From contig OZ241737.1 of assembly GCA_965200885.1 (NCBI GenBank), positions 2,914,001 to 2,978,000 on the forward strand: DNA of 64,000 nt, written 5' to 3'. The notes under the pieces were generated by a model. The model was not told the origin of the DNA. It did not search any database and saw only the letters and a list, made by a program, of their open reading frames with translations. Positions within the stretch are counted from its first letter, which is position 1, and every line of letters starts with the position of its first letter. Below are positions 45,658 to 54,412 of this stretch, one piece after another. The position numbers and the translations under genes are program-made. Source of the stretch: MPNP01 sp026710155 (lineage in GTDB: Bacteria > Pseudomonadota > Alphaproteobacteria > Rhodobacterales > Rhodobacteraceae).

Positions 45658-47112
45658 TCAGGATTGCCAGAATTTAAAGGTCAGAATGACATACACGACC
45701 AATAACTCCAGCCTTCCCGTGGCCATTGTAATGGTAAGTATCAACTTGGCACCATCCCCAAGGCTTTGATAATTTCCGGTTGGACCAATTACTTCACCCA
45801 AACCCGGCCCGATATTTGCCAGGGCTGCGGCACCACCCGAAATGGAAGTCATGAAATCCAGTCCGGTCATTGCCAAAAGAAGTGCAGAAACCAACAGGGT
45901 AAACAAAAACATTACAATGAACATGATAACTGAAATCATGATCTCGTTGGGTATGTTCTTGCCCTGATATCTTGGCTTGATTATAGCATGTGGGGAATAG
46001 ATTTTCTTGATTTGCGCAACAAGGCTGGCATAAAGGACCTGATACCTGAATACCTTGACCGAACAACTTGTCGAGCCGGCACAACCTCCGATAAGACCAA
46101 TCAAAAAGAAGATTGCAACCGGGAAACTGCCCCAGGCATTATAATCGGCACTGACATATCCTGTACCCGTCATGATGGAAATACTGTTGAACAGAGCCTT
46201 TCTTATGGCAATTTCGGAACCTTGGCCATTAACCAGTATTTGCCACAAGGTCAGGGCTGTGCCAACAAACAAGATAATTCCAATGAATCCCTGAACCTGG
46301 CGGTCAAGGATGAGTGACTTTCCTGAATCATTGAATATTGTCAGGTATCTTATGAACGGTATCGAAGCCATGATCATGAAAACAATTGCCACATATTCCG
46401 CCTTATATCCAAGGTACTGAAAGGAGTTGTCATAATTTGCAAAGCCACCAGTGGCAACCGTAGTCATCGAATGCACCAATGAATCAAACATTGATAAGCC
46501 AGCAACGTTATAGGACAGAAAACACAGAAACGACACAATAAGGTAGGTTATTGAAATTCCCCTGGCCGTTGATATGGCCTGGGGAATGACAGTTGTGATG
46601 GTTTCAAAATTGCTTTTCATGAAATACTGCATTCCACCGATTCTCAATCTTGGAAAAACAGTCATTGCAATTATGATGATCAGAATGCCACCGATCCATT
46701 GCAGGATTCCTCGCCACAAGAGATAACCCTCAGGTAAATTCTCAATATCTGAAAATACGGTTGCTCCAGTTGTGGTAAGTCCTGAAACAGACTCGAAATA
46801 GGCATCAATGATACGGAAATTCGGTTCTCCCAATACAAAGGGGATGGCTGCAAAGACAGGTATTACCGTATACAAGCATACTGTAATGAGGATGGTCTCT
46901 CTCAGACTTGTACCTTGGGTTGTCAGTCTTGTCGAAGAAGTGGCGAGTACAAGAACCAAACCAACAAATATCGTAAAAGCGGAAGAGATTGCGAATGTGG
47001 TCCACTGGCCATTCATGAAAATTACATCAAACAGCATTGGAATCAACATCGTTAATCCCAATCCAATGATCAACCACCCAATTACGTACCCGACGGGTCG
47101 AGAGTCAATCAT
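45658..47112 (-). CDS. trkH: TrkH-family potassium uptake channel
   Basis: 484 residues with the four-fold pore architecture of Trk/Ktr transporters. The selectivity-filter segments are visible in order: SGLTTTGATVF, TTVATGGFANYD, IMTGTGYVSADY and LANIGPGLGEV. About ten hydrophobic segments; the usual IGGCAGSTSCSVKVFR loop is present. It imports potassium together with a cytoplasmic TrkA regulator, which is not in the window. It diverges from the methyltransferase-hemH pair. Confidence 0.95.
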   Translation of the reverse strand: MIDSRPVGYVIGWLIIGLGLTMLIPMLFDVIFMNGQWTTFAISSAFTIFVGLVLVLATSSTRLTTQGTSLRETILITVCLYTVIPVFAAIPFVLGEPNFRIIDAYFESVSGLTTTGATVFSDIENLPEGYLLWRGILQWIGGILIIIIAMTVFPRLRIGGMQYFMKSNFETITTVIPQAISTARGISITYLIVSFLCFLSYNVAGLSMFDSLVHSMTTVATGGFANYDNSFQYLGYKAEYVAIVFMIMASIPFIRYLTIFNDSGKSLILDRQVQGFIGIILFVGTALTLWQILVNGQGSEIAIRKALFNSISIMTGTGYVSADYNAWGSFPVAIFFLIGLIGGCAGSTSCSVKVFRYQVLYASLVAQIKKIYSPHAIIKPRYQGKNIPNEIMISVIMFIVMFLFTLLVSALLLAMTGLDFMTSISGGAAALANIGPGLGEVIGPTGNYQSLGDGAKLILTITMATGRLELLVVYVILTFKFWQS

Positions 47113-47311
47113 TGCCTAAAATGCTTTCTGACAAGGTGATTTACCTAATGATAATTTTACTCGTATTATTTTGAACAAAAAAAGTGCTGGATGAATTTCA
47201 AAAAGGAAATCGTCAACATTTTTCAATTGGGGTAATAAATTTACGACCTATATAATTGTATCTGAAATGGCATATAAATCTCAGCCTCAAAATGAATTAT
47301 ATTTTTTTTCG

Positions 47312-48055
47312 ATGAAAGTAGCAAAACTATTTGATTATGGATGTGTGTGCAAACACCGAAAGAGAATTGATCCAGGCCATGATTCAAGTATTTACTTCCA
47401 CAATAAGATGATTGCTGAATTCAATGAAAGGCTGGATGATTCCTTTGATACTCCTCCAAAATTGGCAATTGTTACTGGAATGCCGGAATTGTGGACAAAA
47501 CATTTTCCTGACGCTGATGTTTTGCCTGATACGGATGTACTGAATTTTCCAGGCAATCAATATGACCTGATTCTCCACAGTCTTTGTCTACATTGGTCAA
47601 ATGATCCGGTTGGTCAACTCATTCAGTGCAAGCAATCCTGCAACCCAGGTGGTATGATAATGGCTGTATTGTTCGGTGGGCAGAACCTCGCGGAACTGAG
47701 AACTGCATTGATTTCAGGTGAAACCAGAATAAAAAATGGGGCAACGCCCCGCGTAGCACCAATGGGTGACATTCTGGACTTGGGAAATCTGATGGTCCGG
47801 GCAAATTTTACAAATCCCATTTCTGACCGCCTTGAGTTCAGGCTTGAATATGAATCCCTATCAGACTTGATGAAGCATCTGAGATTGATGGGTGAAACGA
47901 ATGCACTTGTGAATAGAACCAAGAATTTTACAGGACGTAATATATTCCAGGAAGCCGAAAAAAAATATGTTCAACATTTTTCACTTTCCTCGGGAAAGAT
48001 TTATGCGACTTTTGAATTGATCTTTCTTACCGGTTGGGCTCCAAAAAATGTATGA
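47312..48055 (+). CDS. SAM-dependent methyltransferase, NDUFAF5/BioC-like
   Basis: 247 residues if started at ATG 47312; an ATG at 47267 would add 15 residues but lies only about 10 bases after a TATAAT (47251-47256), so the later start is preferred. The family opening FDYGCVCKHRKRI is followed by a Rossmann methyltransferase with the post-motif YDLILHSLCLHWSNDPVG and CNPGGMIMAVLFGG, as in the NDUFAF5-like hydroxylase/methyltransferases of alphaproteobacteria. The glycine-rich SAM loop (AIVTGMPELW) is weaker than usual. Overlaps nothing essential and precedes hemH closely. Confidence 0.82.
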   Translation: MKVAKLFDYGCVCKHRKRIDPGHDSSIYFHNKMIAEFNERLDDSFDTPPKLAIVTGMPELWTKHFPDADVLPDTDVLNFPGNQYDLILHSLCLHWSNDPVGQLIQCKQSCNPGGMIMAVLFGGQNLAELRTALISGETRIKNGATPRVAPMGDILDLGNLMVRANFTNPISDRLEFRLEYESLSDLMKHLRLMGETNALVNRTKNFTGRNIFQEAEKKYVQHFSLSSGKIYATFELIFLTGWAPKNV

Positions 48056-48084
48056 ATTCATCATTGCGTACAAGAGAGATTGAA

Positions 48085-49137
48085 ATGCCGAAACCGAATA
48101 ATGAAAAGAGCTTTCTACCCGAAGACCATCCTGAAATAGAATTTGGCAAAACCGGTATCATACTTGCAAACCTTGGGACTCCCGACGGGTATGATTATTT
48201 TTCCGTGCGCAAATACCTGAACCAGTTTCTTTCCGACAAACGAGTCATTGATTATCCCAAGTGGAAATGGCAGCCGTTACTCCAATCAATCATTCTCTCG
48301 AAAAGACCTTTCACTTCAGGAAAAAACTACAAGAAAATCTGGAATCACAAACTTGATGAAAGCCCTTTGTTGACCATATCAAGGCAACTTACGGACAAGG
48401 TCAGATCACATTTGGCATCAGAAATCGGATCAAATTATCTCATTGACTTCGCCATGCGTTATGGCAACCCGTCAGTTGGGTCGGTTTTAAACGGTTTGAT
48501 CAAACAGGGATGTAACAGAATTGTGTTCTTTCCGCTATACCCACAATATTCGGCCACAACCACAGCCACGGCCTGCGATTCCTTGTTTGATGCGCTTAAA
48601 CATCATAACTGGCAGCCCAGTGTACGGATTGTCGAACCATATTTTGAAAATGGGGATTATATTTCAGCACTTGCCAAATCGATCAAGACCAAATACAGCG
48701 AATTATCCTTCGAACCCGAGGTGCTCCTTACCTCCTATCATGGATTACCAAAGAGATATTTACTTGAAGGAGATCCATACCACTGTCAATGCCAGAAAAC
48801 CACGAGATTGCTCAGAGACCTAATGGGAAACGATTTCAATCCCATTCATACGACCTTCCAGTCCATATTCGGAAGAGAAATCTGGCTGCAGCCGTATACC
48901 ATTGATGAAGTAAAGCGTCTGGCTCAAGATGGTGTGAAGAATCTGGCCATCATCTGTCCCGGATTTTCATCGGATTGCATTGAAACCCTTGAAGAAATTC
49001 AGATGGAGGTCCGTGAGGAGTTTGAAACCCACGGAGGTGAGAATTTTGCCTACATACCCGCCTTGAATGACACGGATGATCACAGTGATCTGATCTATCG
49101 GATCATTTTGGAAAATCTCGGTGGTTGGCTGAGTTGA
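48085..49137 (+). CDS. hemH: ferrochelatase
   Basis: 350 residues from ATG 48085 (AGAGAGA upstream; two other Met codons in frame lie 33-51 bases earlier). Ferrochelatase signatures: ILANLGTPDGYDYFSVRKYL, YGNPSV, FFPLYPQYSATTTA, LTSYHGLPKRYLLEGDPYHC with the catalytic His, and CPGFSSDCIETLEEI. Inserts iron into protoporphyrin IX, the last step of haem synthesis. Two Cys residues in GDPYHCQCQ could belong to the Fe-S type seen in some bacteria. It follows the methyltransferase gene directly. Confidence 0.96.
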   Translation: MPKPNNEKSFLPEDHPEIEFGKTGIILANLGTPDGYDYFSVRKYLNQFLSDKRVIDYPKWKWQPLLQSIILSKRPFTSGKNYKKIWNHKLDESPLLTISRQLTDKVRSHLASEIGSNYLIDFAMRYGNPSVGSVLNGLIKQGCNRIVFFPLYPQYSATTTATACDSLFDALKHHNWQPSVRIVEPYFENGDYISALAKSIKTKYSELSFEPEVLLTSYHGLPKRYLLEGDPYHCQCQKTTRLLRDLMGNDFNPIHTTFQSIFGREIWLQPYTIDEVKRLAQDGVKNLAIICPGFSSDCIETLEEIQMEVREEFETHGGENFAYIPALNDTDDHSDLIYRIILENLGGWLS

Positions 49138-49223
49138 GAAGGTATATACTTCTCTACCGCGAACCTGGCCTATTTCCCTTCATGATTGTTTGAAAATATC
49201 ACCAAATGGTCAAATGCGCCCGA

Positions 49224-50408
49224 TTATAAGGAATTGACAGCAGAAACCAGGTCCTCCAGCAAGTCATCGGGATTTTCCAATCCAACCGAAACCCGAACCA
49301 AGCCATCCGTAATACCCAATCTTGCACGTTGTTCTTCGGACAATCTCTGATGGGTTGTGGTTGCCGGATGAGTCACCAAACTCTTGGAGTCGCCAAAATT
49401 GTTGGAAATTCTGACGATTTCGAGATTGTTCATGAATTTGAAGGAAGCATCCTTGTTGCCATCAAAATCCATTGCAAAAACCGTACCACCCTTGGTCATA
49501 AGCCCTTTTGCCACAGCATATTGGGGATGGTTGGGCAAATGCGGATAAATAACTTTGGAAAGGTTTTGATGACCTTCCAATTCCTGACAGATTCTCAATG
49601 ACGAATCTGCCTGTCGGTTCGTTCGCAATTCCAGTGTTTCCAATCCCTTGAGCATGATCCATGCATTGAAGGGGCTGATGGCTCCACCCGTGTGTTTCAG
49701 ATATGCTTCGAATGGCCCGCGAATATAATCCCTTGAGCCGATTACAATCCCCCCAAGAGACCTTCCCTGACCATCAATATGCTTGGTTGCAGAATAAACC
49801 ACGATGTCTGCGCCTTTTACACCTGCCTGTAAAAACTGGGGTGATGCCAGTGCATTGTCAGCTATCAGAATCGAATCATTTTCTGCAGCAAGTTTACTGA
49901 CAAAGTCCAAATCAATTACCTCAAGGGTTGGATTTGAAACAGTTTCAATAAATACGGCTTTTGTATCCGGAGTTACTTTGCTCTCCCATTGTGAATTATC
50001 CGTTCCATCAACAAACTCGACGTTTACACCAAACCTGGGAAGAACATTCTCCAGTATGAAAAGACAGGAACCAAACAGGGCTCTTGATGAAACCACCTTG
50101 TCTCCTGCTGACAGGATGGAACACAATGCACCATTCACTCCAGCCATTCCCGAGGCCGTGGCAAAAGCATCTTCAAGACCTTCAACGAGCGCCATTCGGT
50201 TTTCAAACATGCGTACGGTCGGATTGCCATACCTTGAATAGATAAATTCATTTTCCTTGGACTGGACAAAACGTTCTTCAGCTTGTTCGGGACTGTCGTA
50301 TACAAAACCCTGGGTCAGGAAAATCGCTTCGGAGGTTTCACCAAACTGGCTGCGTACACAGCCTCCATGGACAGCTTGTGTTTGTTTCTTTAAGGGTTGT
50401 TTTGCCAT
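49224..50408 (-). CDS. metZ: O-succinylhomoserine sulfhydrylase
   Basis: 394 residues from ATG 50408 (an in-frame TTG lies six bases upstream). PLP-dependent Cys/Met metabolism enzyme: IYSRYGNPTVRMFE, ATASGMAGVNGAL, FIETVSNPTLEVIDL, the Schiff-base Lys in YSATKHIDGQGR near residue 205, and VTHPATTTHQRL. The QGRSLGG pattern is typical of MetZ. Converts an activated homoserine plus sulfide to homocysteine. Converges with hemH and diverges from the GST gene. Confidence 0.93.
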   Translation of the reverse strand: MAKQPLKKQTQAVHGGCVRSQFGETSEAIFLTQGFVYDSPEQAEERFVQSKENEFIYSRYGNPTVRMFENRMALVEGLEDAFATASGMAGVNGALCSILSAGDKVVSSRALFGSCLFILENVLPRFGVNVEFVDGTDNSQWESKVTPDTKAVFIETVSNPTLEVIDLDFVSKLAAENDSILIADNALASPQFLQAGVKGADIVVYSATKHIDGQGRSLGGIVIGSRDYIRGPFEAYLKHTGGAISPFNAWIMLKGLETLELRTNRQADSSLRICQELEGHQNLSKVIYPHLPNHPQYAVAKGLMTKGGTVFAMDFDGNKDASFKFMNNLEIVRISNNFGDSKSLVTHPATTTHQRLSEEQRARLGITDGLVRVSVGLENPDDLLEDLVSAVNSL

Positions 50409-50525
50409 TGACAAAGACCGGTTTTAAATTTGCATTGAGGTGGTTAATATAGTTGGAAAATTGGTGATTTCATTTCCCAATGAAAAAATTCATAGCACAC
50501 AACTTGATCCAATGCAGAGTATGAA

Positions 50526-51227
50526 ATGACGAACACAATTGAATTATTCTACTGGCCGACACCAAACGGGTGGAAAATAACAATCGCCCTTGAGGAGTTT
50601 GGACTACCATATAACGTTAACCTGATCAATATTGGCAAGGGAGATCAGTTTGAACCTTCCTTCCTCAGAATAGCCCCGAACAATCGAATGCCTGCAATAA
50701 TTGATCCTGATGGTCCTGAAGGCAAGGAAATCAGTATTTTTGAATCGGGGGCGATTCTACAATACCTGGGAAGAAAGCATAATCGTTTCATCGGTTCCAA
50801 TGAACGAGAGCAGGTTGAGGTGGAACAATGGTTGATGTGGCAGATGGGAGGGGTCGGTCCCATGGCTGGACAGGCCCATCATTTTCTCAAATATGCACCA
50901 ACAATGGAACCACCCCAGGATTTGCCTTACCCCAAAAGCAGGTATAAAAACGAGGTAAGCAGGCTTTATGGTGTTCTTGACCGACGTCTGTCTGACAGGG
51001 ATTACGTTGCCGGAGATTATTCAATTGCCGATATGGCCATTTGGCCCTGGGCTTCACTCTGGGAAGGTCAGGAACAGGATATTGCCTCTTTTCCCAACAT
51101 GGCCAAATGGCTTGAGAGGGTCGGTTCACGTGAAGCGGTTATTGCCGGAAGGGCTGTAGCTGCAGAATTGAGGTCCAATATTCAGAACGATAAGAAGGCC
51201 CAGAAAATGCTATTCAAGCAAAAATAA
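50526..51227 (+). CDS. glutathione S-transferase, YghU/YfcG (Ure2p-like) type
   Basis: 233 residues. N-terminal thioredoxin fold with LFYWPTPNGWKITIALEE (the TPNG motif of this subgroup), PNNRMPAIID and the glutathione-binding FESGAILQYL; C-terminal helical domain with WLMWQMGGVGPMAGQAHHF and SIADMAIWPW. Members act as disulfide-bond reductases with glutathione. Stand-alone gene divergent from metZ. Confidence 0.93.
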   Translation: MTNTIELFYWPTPNGWKITIALEEFGLPYNVNLINIGKGDQFEPSFLRIAPNNRMPAIIDPDGPEGKEISIFESGAILQYLGRKHNRFIGSNEREQVEVEQWLMWQMGGVGPMAGQAHHFLKYAPTMEPPQDLPYPKSRYKNEVSRLYGVLDRRLSDRDYVAGDYSIADMAIWPWASLWEGQEQDIASFPNMAKWLERVGSREAVIAGRAVAAELRSNIQNDKKAQKMLFKQK

Positions 51228-51282
51228 TCTATTCGATCACTGCTTTGCTGCAAGTACGTCCATCGGGACTTATGATTAAGAT

Positions 51283-51891
51283 CTATTTATCTTCAATCAT
51301 TTCCATATTGAGGTGTTTTCTCAGAAAATACATCTGACTGCCAAAAAACACCAAACTGAGTCCTGTCAAGCCAAAGGTTTTAAATGTAACCCAGGCATCA
51401 GTTGACATGAAACGCCAAATAATCTCGTTGGTAATTGCTAGGAAAAGAAAAAACAGTGTGGTTCTTTGGGTTAATACCACCCATCCCCTGTCGGTGAATG
51501 GCAAGGCTTGGCCCATCAAGGATTGCAGGTAGGATTTTTTTCGCAAGAGGCCAAAGCCCAAAGTTACAGTAAAGAGCAAATAGATGATTGTGGGTTTCAT
51601 CTTGATAAATTTTTCGTCATTGAGAAAGACGGTCAAGCCGCCAAATACTATAACCAGAAATACGGTTATGATTTGCATTCTGGATAGTTCACCGGTCAGT
51701 TTCCAGAGTAGAACTGTACTGGCAATGAGAATTGGTACAAACAAGGCGGTAATCATAATGAAGCCACCGTACTCGGTTCCCCCGATAAGGATGGATTTAT
51801 CCCGAAGCAGGAAATACCCCACAAAAAAGAGAATCAACGGGCCAATTTCCAAAACCATTTTCAAGCCCTGTTTACTGTTCTGTTCAGCCAT
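51283..51891 (-). CDS. yciB: YciB/IspZ inner-membrane protein
   Basis: 202 residues, five or six hydrophobic segments, with the family blocks GPLILFFVGYF near the start, GGLTVFLNDEKFIKMKPTIIY, FTDRGWVVLTQRTTLFFLFLAITNEIIWR and the closing WVTFKTFG. Associated with septation and envelope integrity. In alphaproteobacteria it is commonly found near ftsY, as here, although a toxin-antitoxin relic and two spacer stretches now lie between. Confidence 0.93.
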   Translation of the reverse strand: MAEQNSKQGLKMVLEIGPLILFFVGYFLLRDKSILIGGTEYGGFIMITALFVPILIASTVLLWKLTGELSRMQIITVFLVIVFGGLTVFLNDEKFIKMKPTIIYLLFTVTLGFGLLRKKSYLQSLMGQALPFTDRGWVVLTQRTTLFFLFLAITNEIIWRFMSTDAWVTFKTFGLTGLSLVFFGSQMYFLRKHLNMEMIEDK

Positions 51892-52411
51892 ATTTTCCCT
51901 AATCTATCTTTTATTTCCCAATCTTGATCAAGGTCTTGTGAAGATAATTGATCTCAACTGGCTCTATTTCCAAAGCAGAAATTCAATGGTGATCTCAAAC
52001 CAGGATTACAATACTTAATGAATAGCAATGAGTTTTATCAGATCATAATCTAATTGCCCTGATTGCAAATTCAAACGAACAAGATTTCAATCAAGCACAA
52101 AAAATAATTGGGATCATGGATAATTGTCTTTGGATGGTCCGTGTTTTGGTCTCAGCAAAATGCCAATAGAAAATCTCTGGATTCACCTTTTCCATGAATT
52201 GCGTGATGAGTTTATAACCTTTTTTCATGGCGGATACAACCTGCAACAATAGCAGAAAGAACACTAGCTTTTTCTGCAAGTGACAGAATGTTTTTTTTAC
52301 TTGGTTGATTATTCCATAGAGATGAAGGTATCAATGCTCTTTGGATTTTCTTACCTGATTTGTAGTGAATTTGCGACTACATATTTAGCAGATATTTTCT
52401 GGAGTTCGACA
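51892..52411. other. intergenic region between yciB and relB
   Basis: 520 bases with no supported gene. A short minus-strand reading (52091-52279) has no convincing start or family. ggAG at 52401-52404 serves as ribosome-binding site for the relB-type gene. Confidence 0.5.
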
Positions 52412-52678
52412 ATGTCTATAGCTGATACCTATGTTCACGCCCGTATAGATACAGTGACAAAACAGCGTGCAAGCGAAGCACTTAACGCGATGGGACTAAC
52501 CTTATCTGATGCAATTCGTTTGCTTATGCTGCGCATTGCTGACGAACATCGGATGCCTTTTGAAATCAAGGTGCCCAGCCATAGTAGCCGAATTGCATTG
52601 GCAGAAATTGAAGCTGGAAATATTGATGCTTTTGATTCTGTGGATGATTTGATGGCTGATCTGAATGCGGAGAATTAA
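52412..52678 (+). CDS. relB: RelB/DinJ-type antitoxin
   Basis: 88 residues from ATG 52412, with GGAG seven bases before. Ribbon-helix-helix opening ADTYVHARIDTVTKQRASEAL, then MGLTLSDAIRLLMLRIADEH and PFEIKVPS, the DinJ/RelB pattern; an acidic C-terminal tail. Its last bases overlap the start of the yafQ-type gene by 14 bases (translational coupling). It looks intact while its partner toxin is frameshifted. Confidence 0.93.
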   Translation: MSIADTYVHARIDTVTKQRASEALNAMGLTLSDAIRLLMLRIADEHRMPFEIKVPSHSSRIALAEIEAGNIDAFDSVDDLMADLNAEN

Positions 52679-52945
52679 ACGTCCCGCATCATTCAGACAT
52701 GATTATAAACGCGAAGCCAAAGGCCGACATCGAAGTACACTTAATAACGATTTGTTGACCATTTTTGATGCACTTGTTGCAGACCGTTTGCTTAATCCTT
52801 GTTATCGAGATCATGCCTTGACAGGTGAGCGAAGGGCTACCGCGAATGTCGTATTAAACCTGATCTTTTGTTAATTTATCTAAAAACTGATGACAACACC
52901 TTAATCCTCGTTCGCCTTGGGTCACATAGCGAACTGTTCGGATAG
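52665..52945 (+). pseudogene. yafQ: YafQ-type toxin, single-base frameshift
   Basis: The first frame gives RPASFRHDYKREAKGRHRST, then NPCYRDHALTGE, a perfect YafQ N-terminal two-thirds, but runs off into an early stop at 52874. One frame over, the homology resumes at GYRECRIKPDLLLIYLKTDD and TLILVRLGSHSEL, ending at TAG 52943-52945. A one-base deletion near 52829-52832 (expected Glu-Trp-Lys-Gly) accounts for it. The toxin's catalytic C-terminal residues, including the final His, are therefore out of frame. Toxin loss with a kept antitoxin is evolutionarily easy. Confidence 0.88.
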
Positions 52946-53273
52946 GCAGTGTAATGCAAATTTTCCATTTTATTCCAAATCTTTTTTGGAGGGGGTGGCA
53001 TCGGTCTGATTGATAATCAAGCTTTGATCAGTGACGAAAGAGACAGGATTCCGTGACGGGACTAAGCCAGTCGACAACAATTTTATCATTAAAAAAACGG
53101 GTAATCCAAGGGATGATTTGTTAGGAGACAACTTATAGTACTGGAGATTTTTTTATGCTTACCAAAACTATTGCAATACCTGATAAGAATGATGAATCCT
53201 AAAACCTATGGACCCAAAAATTATGTGGAAGGTTAAGATATTCGCACTATGGAAAATAAAGCGAAAAGCCCTT
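52946..53273. other. intergenic region between the yafQ relic and ftsY
   Basis: About 330 AT-rich bases; no gene, repeat or strong terminator recognised. Confidence 0.5.
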
Positions 53274-54311
53274 TTACCTATCTAAACCAGTCAGTACGCT
53301 TGCAAAATCTTCTGGGTCAAAGGGTGAAAGGTCGTCAATGCCTTCACCTATTCCTATGGCATGAATTGGTAAACCGAATTTGGAGGCGAGAGCAACAAGT
53401 ATACCTCCCTTGGCAGTACCATCTAGCTTGGTCATGACCAAACCTGATATATCAACCATCTTCCTGAATACCTCAACTTGGGATATGGCGTTTTGTCCTG
53501 TTGTGGCATCGAGTACCAGAAGCGTGTTGTGGGGTGCTTCACTGTCAATTTTCTTGATCACTCTGACAATCTTTGCCAGTTCCTCCATCAAGTCCGTCCT
53601 GTTTTGTAATCTGCCGGCCGTATCAATGATCAGTAAATCCTTGGCTTCCTCCTTGGCAAGAGTATAGGCCTTGTACGCTAGTGCAGCCGGATCTGAATTG
53701 TTGGAGGCCTTTAGAACAGGAACCCCAACCCTTTTTCCCCAAATTTCAAGTTGCTCCACAGCAGCTGCGCGAAAGGTATCACAAGCCGCAATGACAATAT
53801 CCTTGCCAGCTTCCTTGAACTGGCTGGAAAGCTTGCCAATGGTGGTGGTCTTGCCCGATCCATTGACACCGGCAATCAATATGACCTGAGGTTGGGCTGA
53901 AAATAGGGGGATAGGTTTGGCAACAGGTTCGAGAATGCTGGTGATTTCACCGGACAACAGGGTTTTTAGTCGTTGTGTGGATAGTCTCTGTCCCATGTGG
54001 TTCTGAGCGATGCTGGAAGAAATGCGAATTGATGTATCGTAGCCCATATCCGATACAATCAACAGTTCCTCCAGACTTTCGAGCATTTCATCATCCAGTC
54101 GCCGTCGGGGGACTCCATCGCCACCACCACTGAAAATTTTACCAAACAATCCAGATTGTTGCTTGTCACCATTCTCCCTGTCCAAGGGATTGCTTGAATC
54201 TAAAGTTGAAAAATTTTCTTCCTCGCCCTCTTCTATCAAATCCTCCAATCCCTGTTCCAACTTGGAAGTGGATTTAGTCAATCTTGATTTTAACTTCGAG
54301 AAAAAGGACAT
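53274..54311 (-). CDS. ftsY: signal recognition particle receptor FtsY
   Basis: 345 residues. A short, acidic N-terminal A domain (about 1-75) is followed by the NG GTPase: AGVNGSGKTTTIGKL (G1), ACDTFRAAAVEQL (G2), LIIDTAGRLQNR (G3), MTKLDGTAKGG (G4) and the closing IGEGIDDLSPFDPEDF. Docks SRP-ribosome complexes at the membrane. It is followed by the relBE-type relic and yciB on the 3' side. Confidence 0.97.
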   Translation of the reverse strand: MSFFSKLKSRLTKSTSKLEQGLEDLIEEGEEENFSTLDSSNPLDRENGDKQQSGLFGKIFSGGGDGVPRRRLDDEMLESLEELLIVSDMGYDTSIRISSSIAQNHMGQRLSTQRLKTLLSGEITSILEPVAKPIPLFSAQPQVILIAGVNGSGKTTTIGKLSSQFKEAGKDIVIAACDTFRAAAVEQLEIWGKRVGVPVLKASNNSDPAALAYKAYTLAKEEAKDLLIIDTAGRLQNRTDLMEELAKIVRVIKKIDSEAPHNTLLVLDATTGQNAISQVEVFRKMVDISGLVMTKLDGTAKGGILVALASKFGLPIHAIGIGEGIDDLSPFDPEDFASVLTGLDR

Positions 54312-54412
54312 TTGGATTCCAATAATCTTAATCTTTGTTGACCATTAAATTGTCATGGAATGGTTCATTTCCCTTTCATCAAGAGAAATCCGATCAGCAA
54401 TATACTGTTGAT

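Noticed and set aside
52091..52279. Minus-strand 62-residue hydrophobic-start frame
   Set aside because: TTG start without a ribosome-binding site and no family resemblance; not supported as a secreted peptide gene.
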